Below, piece after piece: positions 1 to 8,324 of a stretch of DNA of 9,315 bases (position 1 is the first letter of the stretch; the number at the start of each line of letters is the position of its first letter). This DNA comes from Pyrinomonadaceae bacterium (GTDB lineage: Bacteria > Acidobacteriota > Blastocatellia > Pyrinomonadales > Pyrinomonadaceae). The translations under genes and the position numbers were made by a program. The stretch covers positions 1 through 9,315 of the forward strand of contig JACCTF010000323.1 of NCBI GenBank assembly GCA_013812565.1. Direction: 5' to 3'. The notes below the pieces were generated by a model, which made no database searches, was not told where the DNA came from, and worked only from the letters and a program-made list of their open reading frames with translations.

Positions 1-456
1 GTTCAAAGGCAGATCGACGATGCGCTTGTTTTCAATGACCGTACCGACCGTCGCGTTCTCGGTGGTCATCAGCGCCCCGCTGCCGCCCTGCACTTCAACA
101 ATCTCGGTGACGTTGCCGACTTCGAGAGTGAAGTCAATGCGCGCCGTCTGTTGGACTTGTAACTGAACGTCGTTTTGTGTGATGGCTTTGAAGCCGGGGC
201 GTTCCACTTTGATGGAGTAGGCGCCCGGCTGCAGGGCGGGGAAACTGTAGACGCCGGATTCGTTACTGGCGGCCTTGCGTGCCGCGTTGGTGGCGGCATT
301 AGTCACCGTGACCGTAACGCCCGGCACGACCGCGCCGCCCGGGTCGGTGATGACGCCGGTAATCTCTCCTTGCGTCTGTGCATAAAGATTAACAGGGAAG
401 GCTGGCACAATTATTAAACCAAGGAGCAGGCAAAAGGCAGAGATGTGTCGCGGCAT
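1..456 (-). CDS. TonB-dependent receptor, Oar-like, N-terminal part (cut by window edge)
   Basis: Translating the minus strand from the ATG at 456 gives 152 uninterrupted codons running off the left edge. Residues 1-24 form a signal peptide (basic start, hydrophobic LLLGLIIV core, cleavage probably after LYAQ). Residues 27-105 are a carboxypeptidase-regulatory-like beta-sandwich: GEITGVITDPGGAVVPGVTV, then a 'NESGVYSFPALQPGAYSIKVERPGF' type sequence. It continues into a plug-like segment ending in IVDLPLN, the start of the DLPLNGR motif common in large acidobacterial TonB receptors. Such proteins are outer-membrane transporters of about 1000 residues for polysaccharide or peptide ligands; the barrel lies outside the window. 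A near-perfect Shine-Dalgarno, AGGAGG (complement 462-467), lies 5 nt before the ATG and fixes the start. It is transcribed divergently from the protease gene. The substrate cannot be told from this fragment. Confidence 0.9.
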   Translation of the reverse strand, partial: MPRHISAFCLLLGLIIVPAFPVNLYAQTQGEITGVITDPGGAVVPGVTVTVTNAATNAARKAASNESGVYSFPALQPGAYSIKVERPGFKAITQNDVQLQVQQTARIDFTLEVGNVTEIVEVQGGSGALMTTENATVGTVIENKRIVDLPLN

Positions 457-874
457 GTTCGCCTCCTAAGGGGGTTTGGAAGTTTGGCCCGAGGTTTTAT
501 CTGAAATGAAGGTCGAATGCAAACTATTTCTCGGCAGTTTTGCCCTCAACAATTTGGTTCGGGCGAGGGGGCATTCAAGGCGCAAGCCGAGCGCTACTCA
601 TCAACAATGCTGTCGAAACAGAATTTGATAATCCGGCTCTAAGATGAAAATAAGCCGCTGCGTTACGCGGATGCGCACAAATGATGAATCAAACGTGACG
701 GTGCGTAACCAACCAAGCGGCGCCGAGCGCCGTCTAAAGGTTCGCAAACGAAGAGTTTCAGCAGCATCTTGGTTCTTCTCTGTTAGAGATTCGGTTTGAC
801 GGGTATGTTGCTGTAAACGAGAACTTGATGTTTATTAAACAAGCGTATAAAGGGATGAGAGTAGAGAAATTTCT
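457..874. other. divergent intergenic region, TonB receptor / HtrA
   Basis: About 420 bases without a credible gene on either strand. The left edge holds the Shine-Dalgarno of the receptor gene (462-467). A small GC hairpin, CGGCGC-CGA-GCGCCG, lies at 718-732; no T-run follows, so it is not an obvious terminator. The right part, from about 780, is A/T-richer and should hold the protease promoter. No tRNA, clear small RNA or repeat copy was seen. Confidence 0.6.
820..851 (+). promoter_or_regulatory. candidate htrA promoter (weak)
   Basis: AGAACTT (820-826) resembles the -35 box of extracytoplasmic-stress (ECF/sigma-E type) promoters, which often drive htrA genes. Alternatively TTGATG (825-830) with TATAAA (846-851) gives a housekeeping-like pair, but the spacer is only 15 nt. 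Neither fits well; both lie 25-55 nt before the ATG. No strong Shine-Dalgarno is visible; the nearest purine run is GAGAGTAGAG just upstream of the start. Confidence 0.25.
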
Positions 875-2398
875 ATGAGTGCCAAAACTTCTTTGAACAC
901 CAGATTACAATCAGCAACACGTCTACGAAGGGCTGCGATGTCGGCGATTATCGCGCTCTCTTTGATGGGCAGTTTGAATGCTTCACCAACAGTATCCGGC
1001 ACGCCGTTGCGGGCACGGGAGATAGTAGCTAATACGGCTGTCAGCGGGCTAGTGCAGAATTCTTACGCAGATGTTGTCAGTCGCGTCGCACCAGCCGTCG
1101 TCACGGTCAATTCAGTTAGTCGCCCGCGCGCTCAGCAAGGACAACAAGGACAGCAATCGCCTTTCGATGATCCGATGTTCCGCGAATTCTTCGGCGAGCG
1201 CTTCCGCGGTGTGCCGCAGCAACCTCGCCCGCGGCGCGGGGTAGGGTCAGGCGTGATCGTTAGTCAGGACGGGTATATCCTGACTAACAACCACGTGGTT
1301 GAAGGGGCCGACACGGTGACGATTGAGATGACTGATCGCCGCACCTTCACGGCCAAGGTTGTTGGCACAGACCCGCTGAGCGATTTAGCGGTGCTGAAAA
1401 TTGATGCGCGTAATCTACCCGTTCTACCGCTCGGCAATTCGGATAACGTGCGCGTCGGTGATGTCGCACTCGCCGTCGGCAACCCGCTCGGCGTCGGCCA
1501 GACCGTAACGTCCGGCATTATTTCTGCAAAGGGGCGTTCAACATTCGGGCCGGGTGATAGCTTCGAGGATTTTATTCAAACTGATGCGCCGATCAATCAA
1601 GGCAACTCGGGCGGCGCGCTCGTCAACACCAACGGTGAACTTGTCGGCATCAACTCGCAGATACTGTCTCCGACCGGCGGTAACATCGGCATCGGCTTCG
1701 CCATTCCGTCAAACATGGCAAAGACCGTGATGGATCAACTGGTCAAGACCGGCAAGGTGCGTCGTAGTCGAGTTGGTATCGGGATACAACCTGTGACCGC
1801 CGACGTCGCGGCAAGCCTCGGCCTTGCCGAACCGCGCGGCATTCTCGTCAGTTCAATCGAGCCGGGCAGCCCGGCAGAACGTGCCGGCATCCGGCGTGGC
1901 GATATTGTTACGGCCCTCAACGGCACGCCCGTTAACGACAACAACAGCTTCCGAAACCAGGTCGCGAACACGCAACCGGGAACACAGGTGACGTTGACCG
2001 TCAACCGCGATGGTCGCGAACAGCAGATGCGCGTCACGCTTGTTGAGCGAACGACTGATGCAGCCAGTGGTGAAGATCCGGTGGGCGAGAACGGAGATGC
2101 ACCGGGTAGCGGCGGACGCCTCGGCATCCGTGTTGAGCCGCTAACGCCGCAGCTTGCTGAGCAGTTGGGATTTCGCGGTGTAACGCAGGGCATTGTCGTG
2201 AGAAGCGTTGATCCTTCCGGGCCAGCAGCCGAGATTGGTGTTCAACCCGGTGATGTAATTGAAGAAGTCAACCGTCAGCCGGTGCGTTCGGAGACTGATC
2301 TCGCCACAGCCATCCAGCGCGCGGGAGATCGTCCATTGCTGATGCTCATTAATCGTCGCGGACAAAGTACCTATCAAACTGTGCGCCCGCGCCGCTAA
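875..2398 (+). CDS. htrA: periplasmic serine protease, HtrA/DegP family
   Basis: A 507-residue, ATP-independent periplasmic protease/chaperone that degrades or holds misfolded envelope proteins. Residues 1-36 look like an export signal (basic RLRRAAM, then SAIIALSLMGSLNA; cleavage likely after Ala36); an internal Met22 would give a shorter signal. The trypsin-like domain spans about 62-290. The triad is His140 (TNNHVVEG), Asp170 (DPLSDLAVLK) and Ser245 (NQGNSGGAL); the spacings of 30 and 75 residues equal those of E. coli DegP (105/135/210). PDZ1 spans about 298-390 and PDZ2 about 414-503, the usual DegP/DegQ layout. A Gln-rich stretch (about 87-95) followed by FDDPMFREFFGERF occupies the loop before the catalytic core, as in many Deg proteins. 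A Gly/Asp/Glu-rich linker (about 393-414) joins the PDZ domains. The gene is monocistronic, with a terminator right after. DegP and DegQ cannot be told apart from sequence alone. Confidence 0.95.
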   Translation: MSAKTSLNTRLQSATRLRRAAMSAIIALSLMGSLNASPTVSGTPLRAREIVANTAVSGLVQNSYADVVSRVAPAVVTVNSVSRPRAQQGQQGQQSPFDDPMFREFFGERFRGVPQQPRPRRGVGSGVIVSQDGYILTNNHVVEGADTVTIEMTDRRTFTAKVVGTDPLSDLAVLKIDARNLPVLPLGNSDNVRVGDVALAVGNPLGVGQTVTSGIISAKGRSTFGPGDSFEDFIQTDAPINQGNSGGALVNTNGELVGINSQILSPTGGNIGIGFAIPSNMAKTVMDQLVKTGKVRRSRVGIGIQPVTADVAASLGLAEPRGILVSSIEPGSPAERAGIRRGDIVTALNGTPVNDNNSFRNQVANTQPGTQVTLTVNRDGREQQMRVTLVERTTDAASGEDPVGENGDAPGSGGRLGIRVEPLTPQLAEQLGFRGVTQGIVVRSVDPSGPAAEIGVQPGDVIEEVNRQPVRSETDLATAIQRAGDRPLLMLINRRGQSTYQTVRPRR

Positions 2399-2427
2399 GA
2401 GAAGCAGACACAAACCTCAACGAAAAT

Positions 2428-2463
2428 ATACAGGCAGCAACTCACTGAAGCTGCCTGTATTTG
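2428..2463 (+). terminator. hairpin terminator after htrA
   Basis: ATACAGGCAGC (2428-2438) pairs perfectly with GCTGCCTGTAT (2450-2460), an 11-bp stem with an 11-nt loop, starting 29 nt after the protease stop codon. The T-tract after it is short (TT G T), so it is an imperfect intrinsic terminator, but position and stem strength support the role. Confidence 0.75.
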
Positions 2464-2541
2464 TCTCCGCTTGCTGAAGAATTTTAACGAACTGCAGCCT
2501 CAAGGGCGGATGGGCGGCAGCTTCTCCACCGATGTAATACT

Positions 2542-2770
2542 CTAAATCGTAACCACGCGGGGATTGGTACACAATGAAAGACCTCAGCGCAGAGGCACTT
2601 CTCGATTGCGGATTTGGGATTGCGGAATGCGGATTGAAGGAGCAAAGAATGTGTCTCTCTTTAGTCTGCTGATCCCCAATCCGAACTCCGCATTCGAGTT
2701 GCGTCTCTGCGGCGGTGAAAGTTGTTTGGGCGACCGTCACGAATAATCGAGTGTCACATTGTCATCTGTT
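2542..2770. repeat. dispersed intergenic repeat, copy A
   Basis: Both ends match a second element at 9121-9315. On the left they share CTAAATCG, TGGTACACAATG and AAGACCTCA-CGCAGAG. On the right they share TGCGTCTCTGCGG, TCACGA-TAA-CGAGTGTC and TGTCATCTGT. The interiors differ: here the core is a 'ggattgcggaatgcggattg' type sequence with a degenerate inverted partner near 2680-2697. This mosaic of conserved ends and variable core suggests a non-autonomous mobile or recombinogenic element. It carries no transposase, and short ORFs within it are spurious. Confidence 0.75.
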
Positions 2771-2793
2771 CTGATTTAGCGATGCATCTACTT

Positions 2794-2813
2794 TATGTGT
2801 GGGCAAACACATA
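2794..2813. promoter_or_regulatory. CRP/FNR-type operator candidate
   Basis: TATGTGT (2794-2800), six bases, ACACATA (2807-2813): a perfect 7-bp inverted repeat. The TGTG-N8-CACA core has the geometry of CRP-family sites (TGTGA-N6-TCACA), with T/A in place of the fifth base pair. It lies about 85 nt upstream of the preferred start of the Nudix/MBL gene. Binding by any regulator is inference. Confidence 0.4.
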
Positions 2814-2827
2814 GAACCTTTAGTCGC

Positions 2828-2842
2828 ACGAAACAGTTTCGT
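2828..2842. promoter_or_regulatory. 15-bp perfect palindrome, second operator candidate
   Basis: ACGAAAC-A-GTTTCGT is an exact inverted repeat with a single central base, 14 nt beyond the CRP-like site. It lies between that site and the GTG start at 2898. I do not recognise the regulator. If translation really began at 2799 it would lie inside the coding sequence. Confidence 0.35.
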
Positions 2843-2897
2843 CAGAGCAGTGCTGGCATCATCAAACGCACGGGATCACCAGGAAAGACGGCGGGTT

Positions 2898-4469
2898 GTG
2901 AGCAACGCCACGATCAATCAACACAGCGGAGAAATTGTTGCCTCCAAAGATGTCGCTGCGCCGAAGGATGCAGCGGCTGTCATTTTGCTGCGTGCTAATG
3001 GAGAAGCACACGCGCCCGAAATCTTTTGGGCGCGACGCGGTGCAGAGCTGAACTTCCTTCCCGGCTGTTATGCTTTTCCCGGCGGCGGGCGCGAAGCATC
3101 AGATTTTTCGACGCCGATCCTCAATGCTCCTGATTCGGAAACCTCGGCAATGATCTGTTGTGCCGCGCGCGAACTGTTTGAGGAACTCGGCGTGATGCTG
3201 GCACACGGAGACCTTACTCCAAACAAGAAGGAGTTTGCCTCATTCGTTGATGATTTTCATACCGGGCGTCTCTCTTTCACTGAGCTGCTCGAACGCTTTA
3301 ACCTTCACCTGGATGCTGATGATTTTACTTTCGCCGGGCGGTGGGTCACGCCGCCTTTTAGCCCGCGCCGCTTTGATACCTGGTTTTTTCTAGTTGAATG
3401 TCCTGCCGATCAGGAGCCGCGAAGTTTAAGCAGTGAGTTTGAGGAGGGCGAGTGGATCAGTGCGACTGATGCGCTGGTGCGTTGGCAGCGTGCCGAGAGG
3501 CTGGTTGCGCCGCCGGTGCTTCATGCCTTGAAGACCTTGGCTGCTGGTATGACCGACGACTTGGTTGAACGCTTCCTTAGTGTGCCGCACGCCCACCGCG
3601 AGCCCGCGCGACGCATCGAGTTTCTTTCAAACTTCATCTGCTTTCCTTTACGCACGCCGACGCACCCGCCCGCGACATACACAAACTGCTATATCGTTGG
3701 TGGACGCGAACTCGTCGTCATCGATCCGGCATCTCCCCATGAAGATGAGCAAGCGGCGCTCGCGGCCATGATTGATAAACTGCTTGCCGAAGGACGCGGG
3801 GTGCGTGAAATCATCTTGACGCATCATCACCCGGATCACATCGGCGGTGTTGCGGCACTGCAATCACACCTCGCGGCACACGGGCGCGTTTCTGTAGCCG
3901 CGCATCGTTTAACAGCCGGGGCACTCGAAGGCGTGATCCGCGTTGACCGCTTGATTGAAGACAGCGAGATGCTTCACCTCGATGGCGATTGGCCGCTTCA
4001 TTTGCGGGCGATGCACACGCCGGGCCACGCGCGCGGCCATCTCTGTTTTTATGAGGAGCGAACGGGAGCGCTAATCACAGGCGACAACGTGGTAGGCTTC
4101 GGTTCGGTTCTGATCGACCCGCGGGAAGGCGACATGCGCGACTATCTTGAGTCGCTTCGAAAACTTCGTGCGCTGCCCCATGTGTCTGTGTTGCTCGGCG
4201 GACACGGCCCGGTCGTTGGAACACCGTATGCTAAGATCGATGAATACATCGCACACCGGCTGGAGCGCGAACGAAGCATCTTGGCGGCGGTTGAAATGGG
4301 CGCGAGTGAACCGGCGGAAATCGTCGCACGTGTCTACACCGATGTCCCCTCGCGCACTCACCAGATGGCTGAGAGCGCGGTCATATCTCATTTGCAAAAA
4401 TTGGAGACAGATGGTTTCGTCGCGCGCGGGAAGGATGGTCGCTACATCTATACCGCGCTGGCGACGTAA
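2898..4469 (+). CDS. Nudix hydrolase / metallo-beta-lactamase / winged-helix fusion
   Basis: A 523-residue cytoplasmic protein with three domains, numbered from the GTG at 2898. (1) Nudix, about 15-220: FLPGCYAFPGGG, then after an insertion the box core R91-E92-L-F-E95-E96-L-G; such split boxes occur in NUDT19-like CoA or nucleotide diphosphatases. (2) Metallo-beta-lactamase fold, about 240-445: metal ligands in HHHPDH (309-314), HTPGH (His377), ITGDN (Asp396) and GGHGP (His436), closest to the LACTB2/glyoxalase II-like group. (3) Winged helix, about 456-523: RTHQMAESAVISHLQKLE..GFV, matching the domain that follows LACTB2-type lactamases. The frame stays open upstream to a GTG at 2799, but that start lacks a ribosome site and would include two palindromes. 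The 2898 GTG follows AGGAAAG at about 11 nt and begins just before the Nudix strand. Substrate unknown; a two-step phosphate/ester hydrolase is inference. Confidence 0.88.
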   Translation: MSNATINQHSGEIVASKDVAAPKDAAAVILLRANGEAHAPEIFWARRGAELNFLPGCYAFPGGGREASDFSTPILNAPDSETSAMICCAARELFEELGVMLAHGDLTPNKKEFASFVDDFHTGRLSFTELLERFNLHLDADDFTFAGRWVTPPFSPRRFDTWFFLVECPADQEPRSLSSEFEEGEWISATDALVRWQRAERLVAPPVLHALKTLAAGMTDDLVERFLSVPHAHREPARRIEFLSNFICFPLRTPTHPPATYTNCYIVGGRELVVIDPASPHEDEQAALAAMIDKLLAEGRGVREIILTHHHPDHIGGVAALQSHLAAHGRVSVAAHRLTAGALEGVIRVDRLIEDSEMLHLDGDWPLHLRAMHTPGHARGHLCFYEERTGALITGDNVVGFGSVLIDPREGDMRDYLESLRKLRALPHVSVLLGGHGPVVGTPYAKIDEYIAHRLERERSILAAVEMGASEPAEIVARVYTDVPSRTHQMAESAVISHLQKLETDGFVARGKDGRYIYTALAT

Positions 4470-4815
4470 CAGGTTGCGGTTAGGTAATCGCTGAGCAGAC
4501 GAAAGCGATCAACTTGCGGCAGCCTAAAGACCACGCGGCAGGATGTCTTAGCGATTCCCTCCTCGGTTTACCGGACACTTAAGGGCATGCCGCGCGCCAC
4601 CGAGGATGCGCTTCGGCGAGTGATGCACACGGGCGCAGGTGCCTGTATCATAGACATTGCGGACGCGATTGTTATTGATGTCCAGGCGGCGCAGAGGCTG
4701 GCTGAATCAGGTAGTTGACTTCGCGGGAATGTGAACACGCTGCACGCTCGCCGAAGCATTAGCTTCTTTGATCAAATACAAACGAGACGAACTTATAAGG
4801 ATAAGGTTTAGAGTA
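4470..4815. other. intergenic region with a possible 43-codon ORF
   Basis: About 345 bases. After the Nudix/MBL stop there is a weak hairpin, ATCGCT (4487-4492) with AGCGAT (4504-4509), without a T-run. A 43-codon ORF (4587-4718, plus strand; MPRATEDALRRVMHTGAG..., ending RLAESGS) lies inside. It has no good Shine-Dalgarno and no family I recognise. It is bracketed by an 11-bp inverted repeat, GCTTCGGCGAG at 4610-4620 and its complement at 4747-4757. TTTGATCAAA (4767-4776) is a palindrome about 40 nt before the ATPase start, and TATAAG at 4794-4799 may be a -10 box. I do not call the ORF a gene. Confidence 0.4.
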
Positions 4816-6285
<1,470 letters not shown>

Positions 6286-6321
6286 TTTTCGATTTCAGAT
6301 TTGCGCTTTGGAATCTGGATT
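6286..6321. repeat. short 'gatttcagattt' type repeat fragment
   Basis: The stretch between the ATPase stop and the hicB ribosome site (ttttcgatttcagatttg..., then ggaatctggatt) resembles the degenerate 'gattt/ggatt' intergenic repeat modules also seen in the core of the element at 2600-2700. It is short and unsupported by a second exact copy in the window. It may mark the left junction of the hicBA insertion. Confidence 0.35.
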
Positions 6322-6334
6322 AGGAGTGAGTTAA

Positions 6335-6571
6335 ATGGAACTGAATTTGACTGCCGTCTTTCGCAAAGTTCCCGAGGGGTACATCGGGTTCGTGGAAGAA
6401 CTGCCCGGCGCAAACACACAGGGCGCGACGCTTGAAGAGGCACGCTCAAATCTAATGGAAGCGGTCGAGTTGTTGATTGAAGCTAACCGCGAATTGACGG
6501 AAGAGCTTTGCGAGGGCGGCAACGTCATCCGCGAGCCGCTTTTTATTTCTGCAAAAATCAGTTCACGCTGA
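6335..6571 (+). CDS. hicB: HicB-family antitoxin, short form
   Basis: 78 residues. The N-terminal half, LTAVFRKVPEGYIGFVEELPGANTQGATLEEARSNL..AVELLIEANREL, is the HicB/UPF0150 partial RNase H-like fold that binds and neutralises HicA. The usual C-terminal helix-turn-helix or ribbon-helix-helix DNA-binding domain is absent; only about 20 residues follow the fold. Autoregulation by this HicB alone is therefore unlikely, or uses another surface. AGGAG (6322-6326) lies 8 nt before the ATG, the clearest ribosome site in this operon. It sits 49 nt after the ATPase gene and 54 nt before hicA. The order antitoxin-toxin is the reverse of the classical hicA-hicB but is common. Family assignment is firm; activity as an antitoxin is inferred from the adjacent HicA. 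Confidence 0.88.
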   Translation: MELNLTAVFRKVPEGYIGFVEELPGANTQGATLEEARSNLMEAVELLIEANRELTEELCEGGNVIREPLFISAKISSR

Positions 6572-6625
6572 AAACCTTGATTTTCCCGCGAGAAACCAAA
6601 GTTTTCTTGGTGTCATGATTCCGGC

Positions 6626-6826
6626 ATGAAATTAAAAAAGCTCATTAGGCACCTACAGCAACACGGGTGTGAATTCTTACGCGAAGGCGCTAACCATACA
6701 ATTTATATCAATCGTGCGGCACGTAGAGCGGCTCCCGTACCAAGACACAAAGAGATAAACGAACTCCTGGCGCGGAAGATATGCCGCGATCTTCAGGTTC
6801 CTGAACCGCGAGAGAAAACCCAATGA
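6626..6826 (+). CDS. hicA: HicA-family toxin (mRNA interferase)
   Basis: 66 residues, the usual size for HicA, a small double-stranded-RNA-binding-fold ribonuclease that cleaves mRNA when free of HicB. Seen: KKLIRHLQQHGCEFLREGANHTIYIN with the catalytic His24, then VPRHKEINELLARKICRDLQV, the conserved second half of the subtype pairing with short HicB proteins. All expected landmarks are intact, so the toxin is predicted to be functional. No clear Shine-Dalgarno precedes the ATG; a weak hairpin (CCAAAG-TTTT-CTTGG, 6596-6610) lies in the gap after hicB and may dampen translation. The gene is visibly richer in A/T and in AAA/ATA/CAT codons than its neighbours, consistent with acquisition. Its stop codon overlaps the VWA start (ATGA at 6823-6826). 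Confidence 0.9.
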   Translation: MKLKKLIRHLQQHGCEFLREGANHTIYINRAARRAAPVPRHKEINELLARKICRDLQVPEPREKTQ

Positions 6827-8175
6827 AATTCATACGCTACTCAAAATTCAAAGGCTTCGATGTTTCCGGGATCAATCTCGGCGACCTGATGGACCAGCTT
6901 TCGAACACAATGCTGCAATCGGGTTTTGACGACGATTATTACTGGACCAGGCAGCGGCGTCCGCAGGACACATCCCTCGATGCGCTGCGCCAAGCTCTGC
7001 TCCAAGCCTTGATGGAGCAGGGTATCCTCGACGAGCAGGACGTTATGGAGATGCTCGCGGAGAACAAAGGCGAGTTCAAGGGATCGCAGCTCGAAGAATT
7101 GATTAACCAGTTGATCGAAAGGTTGGTCGAAGAAGGTTACTTGAACTTGCGCGAGGAACCGACGACCGAGCGGCAGCGCCAGCAGGGAGCCGGGCGCGGG
7201 GAAATCTCTGACCCGCTACCGCGCAATATCAAATTTGAGGTGACTGAAAAAGGTTTGGATTTCCTCGGCTTCAAGACTCTTAAGAATTTGCTCGGAAGTC
7301 TCGGCAAAAGTTCGGTCGGGCGCCACGACACGGTCGAGCTATCAACCGGCGTCGAAGTCGCCGCCGGAAGCAAACCATATGAGTTCGGCGACACGATCAA
7401 TTTGGACATCAACACGACGCTGATGTCCGCCATTCAGCGCGAGGGCTTGAGCGTACCGATCAACCTTGAATACAAAGATTTGCATGTTTACCAGTGCGAC
7501 TATCAATCATCGTGCGCGACCGTGGTGATGCTCGATTGTTCCCACTCGATGATTCTTTACGGTGAAGACCGCTTCACTCCGGCCAAGAAAGTTACGATTG
7601 CGCTGGCCCACTTGATTCGCACGCAGTATCCGGGCGACTCGTTAAAGATCGTGCTCTTCCACGACGATGCCGAAGAGTTGCCACTCGCCAAACTTGCCAC
7701 CACGCAGGTCGGCCCGTACCACACCAACACCGCCGAAGGACTTAAGCTCGCGCGCCGCCTGCTGCAAGCACAGCGCAAAGAGATGAAGCAGATCGTGATG
7801 GTGACGGACGGAAAACCAACCGCCTGTTTTCTTGATGGGACAAGCTCGGTTGCCGCCTTTGGCGGAAGCGGCAAACAGCGCGCGAGCCGCGAACGAGGTC
7901 GCAGCCAGACAGAAACCGGGGGAAGACGGCTCTACAAAAACTCGATGGGTTTTGATCCGCTGGTGATGGAAGCGACCTTTAGGGAGGTGCAAGCGTGTCG
8001 CAAAGCGGGGATCATGATCAACACTTTCATGCTGGCGACTGATCACTACTTGGTGGAGTTCGTCAAACAGATGACCGGCATGACTCGCGGCAAAGCTTAC
8101 TTTGCCACGCCGGGTAACCTCTCGCAATTTGTGTTAATCGATTTCATGAAGCGAAAACAGAGCCGCGTGCGGTAG
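6823..8175 (+). CDS. VWA-domain protein with MIDAS, partner of the AAA+ ATPase
   Basis: A 450-residue cytoplasmic protein. Residues 1-215 are mostly helical (a [21 protein letters not shown] opening, an acidic/Gln-rich helix pair at 52-110, a charged linker at 113-128), without a domain I can name. The von Willebrand factor A domain spans about 230-440: MIDAS residues DCSHS (Asp238, Ser240, Ser242), Thr303 in TNTAEG, and VTDG with Asp329. The closing segment [35 protein letters not shown] is typical of the family that pairs with magnesium-chelatase-like ATPases (compare Rv0959). Such VWA proteins act as substrate or metal-dependent adaptors for the AAA+ ring. An Arg/Gly/Ser-rich stretch (about 340-368) interrupts the domain just after the last MIDAS motif and looks like an insertion. 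Translation appears coupled to hicA through the ATGA overlap. A strong terminator follows. Confidence 0.88.
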   Translation: MKFIRYSKFKGFDVSGINLGDLMDQLSNTMLQSGFDDDYYWTRQRRPQDTSLDALRQALLQALMEQGILDEQDVMEMLAENKGEFKGSQLEELINQLIERLVEEGYLNLREEPTTERQRQQGAGRGEISDPLPRNIKFEVTEKGLDFLGFKTLKNLLGSLGKSSVGRHDTVELSTGVEVAAGSKPYEFGDTINLDINTTLMSAIQREGLSVPINLEYKDLHVYQCDYQSSCATVVMLDCSHSMILYGEDRFTPAKKVTIALAHLIRTQYPGDSLKIVLFHDDAEELPLAKLATTQVGPYHTNTAEGLKLARRLLQAQRKEMKQIVMVTDGKPTACFLDGTSSVAAFGGSGKQRASRERGRSQTETGGRRLYKNSMGFDPLVMEATFREVQACRKAGIMINTFMLATDHYLVEFVKQMTGMTRGKAYFATPGNLSQFVLIDFMKRKQSRVR

Positions 8176-8209
8176 CGTTCGCCGCAGCCGAAAGGTCGCC
8201 CGCTAAACA

Positions 8210-8243
8210 AAAGCCCGCTGAGACCCTTCACTCAGCGGGCTTT
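8210..8243. terminator. strong bidirectional terminator
   Basis: AAAGCCCGCTGAG (8210-8222) pairs perfectly with CTCAGCGGGCTTT (8231-8243), a 13-bp stem with an 8-nt loop. T-rich DNA follows on both strands (TTTCGTTT rightward; leftward the complement reads CTTTTGTTT). It lies between the converging VWA and rhodanese genes and can end transcription of both. Confidence 0.92.
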
Positions 8244-8324
8244 CGTTTATAAGCGGTGAAGCTTTTCGTCAGGAGGAGATAAGCGCTTTGTTAACCCCGG
8301 CTGATTAACTTTGACAACAGGCTT

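Noticed and set aside
1735..2193. 152-codon minus-strand ORF opposite htrA
   Set aside because: Shadow of the protease gene; Ser/Arg/Thr/Pro-rich translation without a domain.
2417..2746. ORFs on both strands over repeat copy A
   Set aside because: They cover the terminator and repeat DNA; the similarity to the copy B ORF (SIVYHS/SFIVYQS) reflects the repeated DNA, not a protein.
2799..2897. Upstream start (GTG 2799) for the Nudix/MBL protein, adding 33 residues
   Set aside because: No ribosome site, the added residues precede the Nudix fold without recognisable homology, and the stretch holds two exact palindromes.
4768..4815. TTG start of the ATPase, adding 16 residues
   Set aside because: No Shine-Dalgarno upstream, and the added sequence is Lys/Arg-rich and translated from what looks like promoter DNA; ATG 4816 has AAGG at a suitable distance.
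7642..8127. 161-codon minus-strand ORF opposite the VWA gene
   Set aside because: Shadow of a gene with clear VWA motifs; no ribosome site or domain.
8272..8292. AGGAGGAGAT on the plus strand as the ribosome site of a new gene
   Set aside because: The only nearby start (TTG 8288) opens a six-codon frame; it lies in the gap between converging genes and is probably coincidental.
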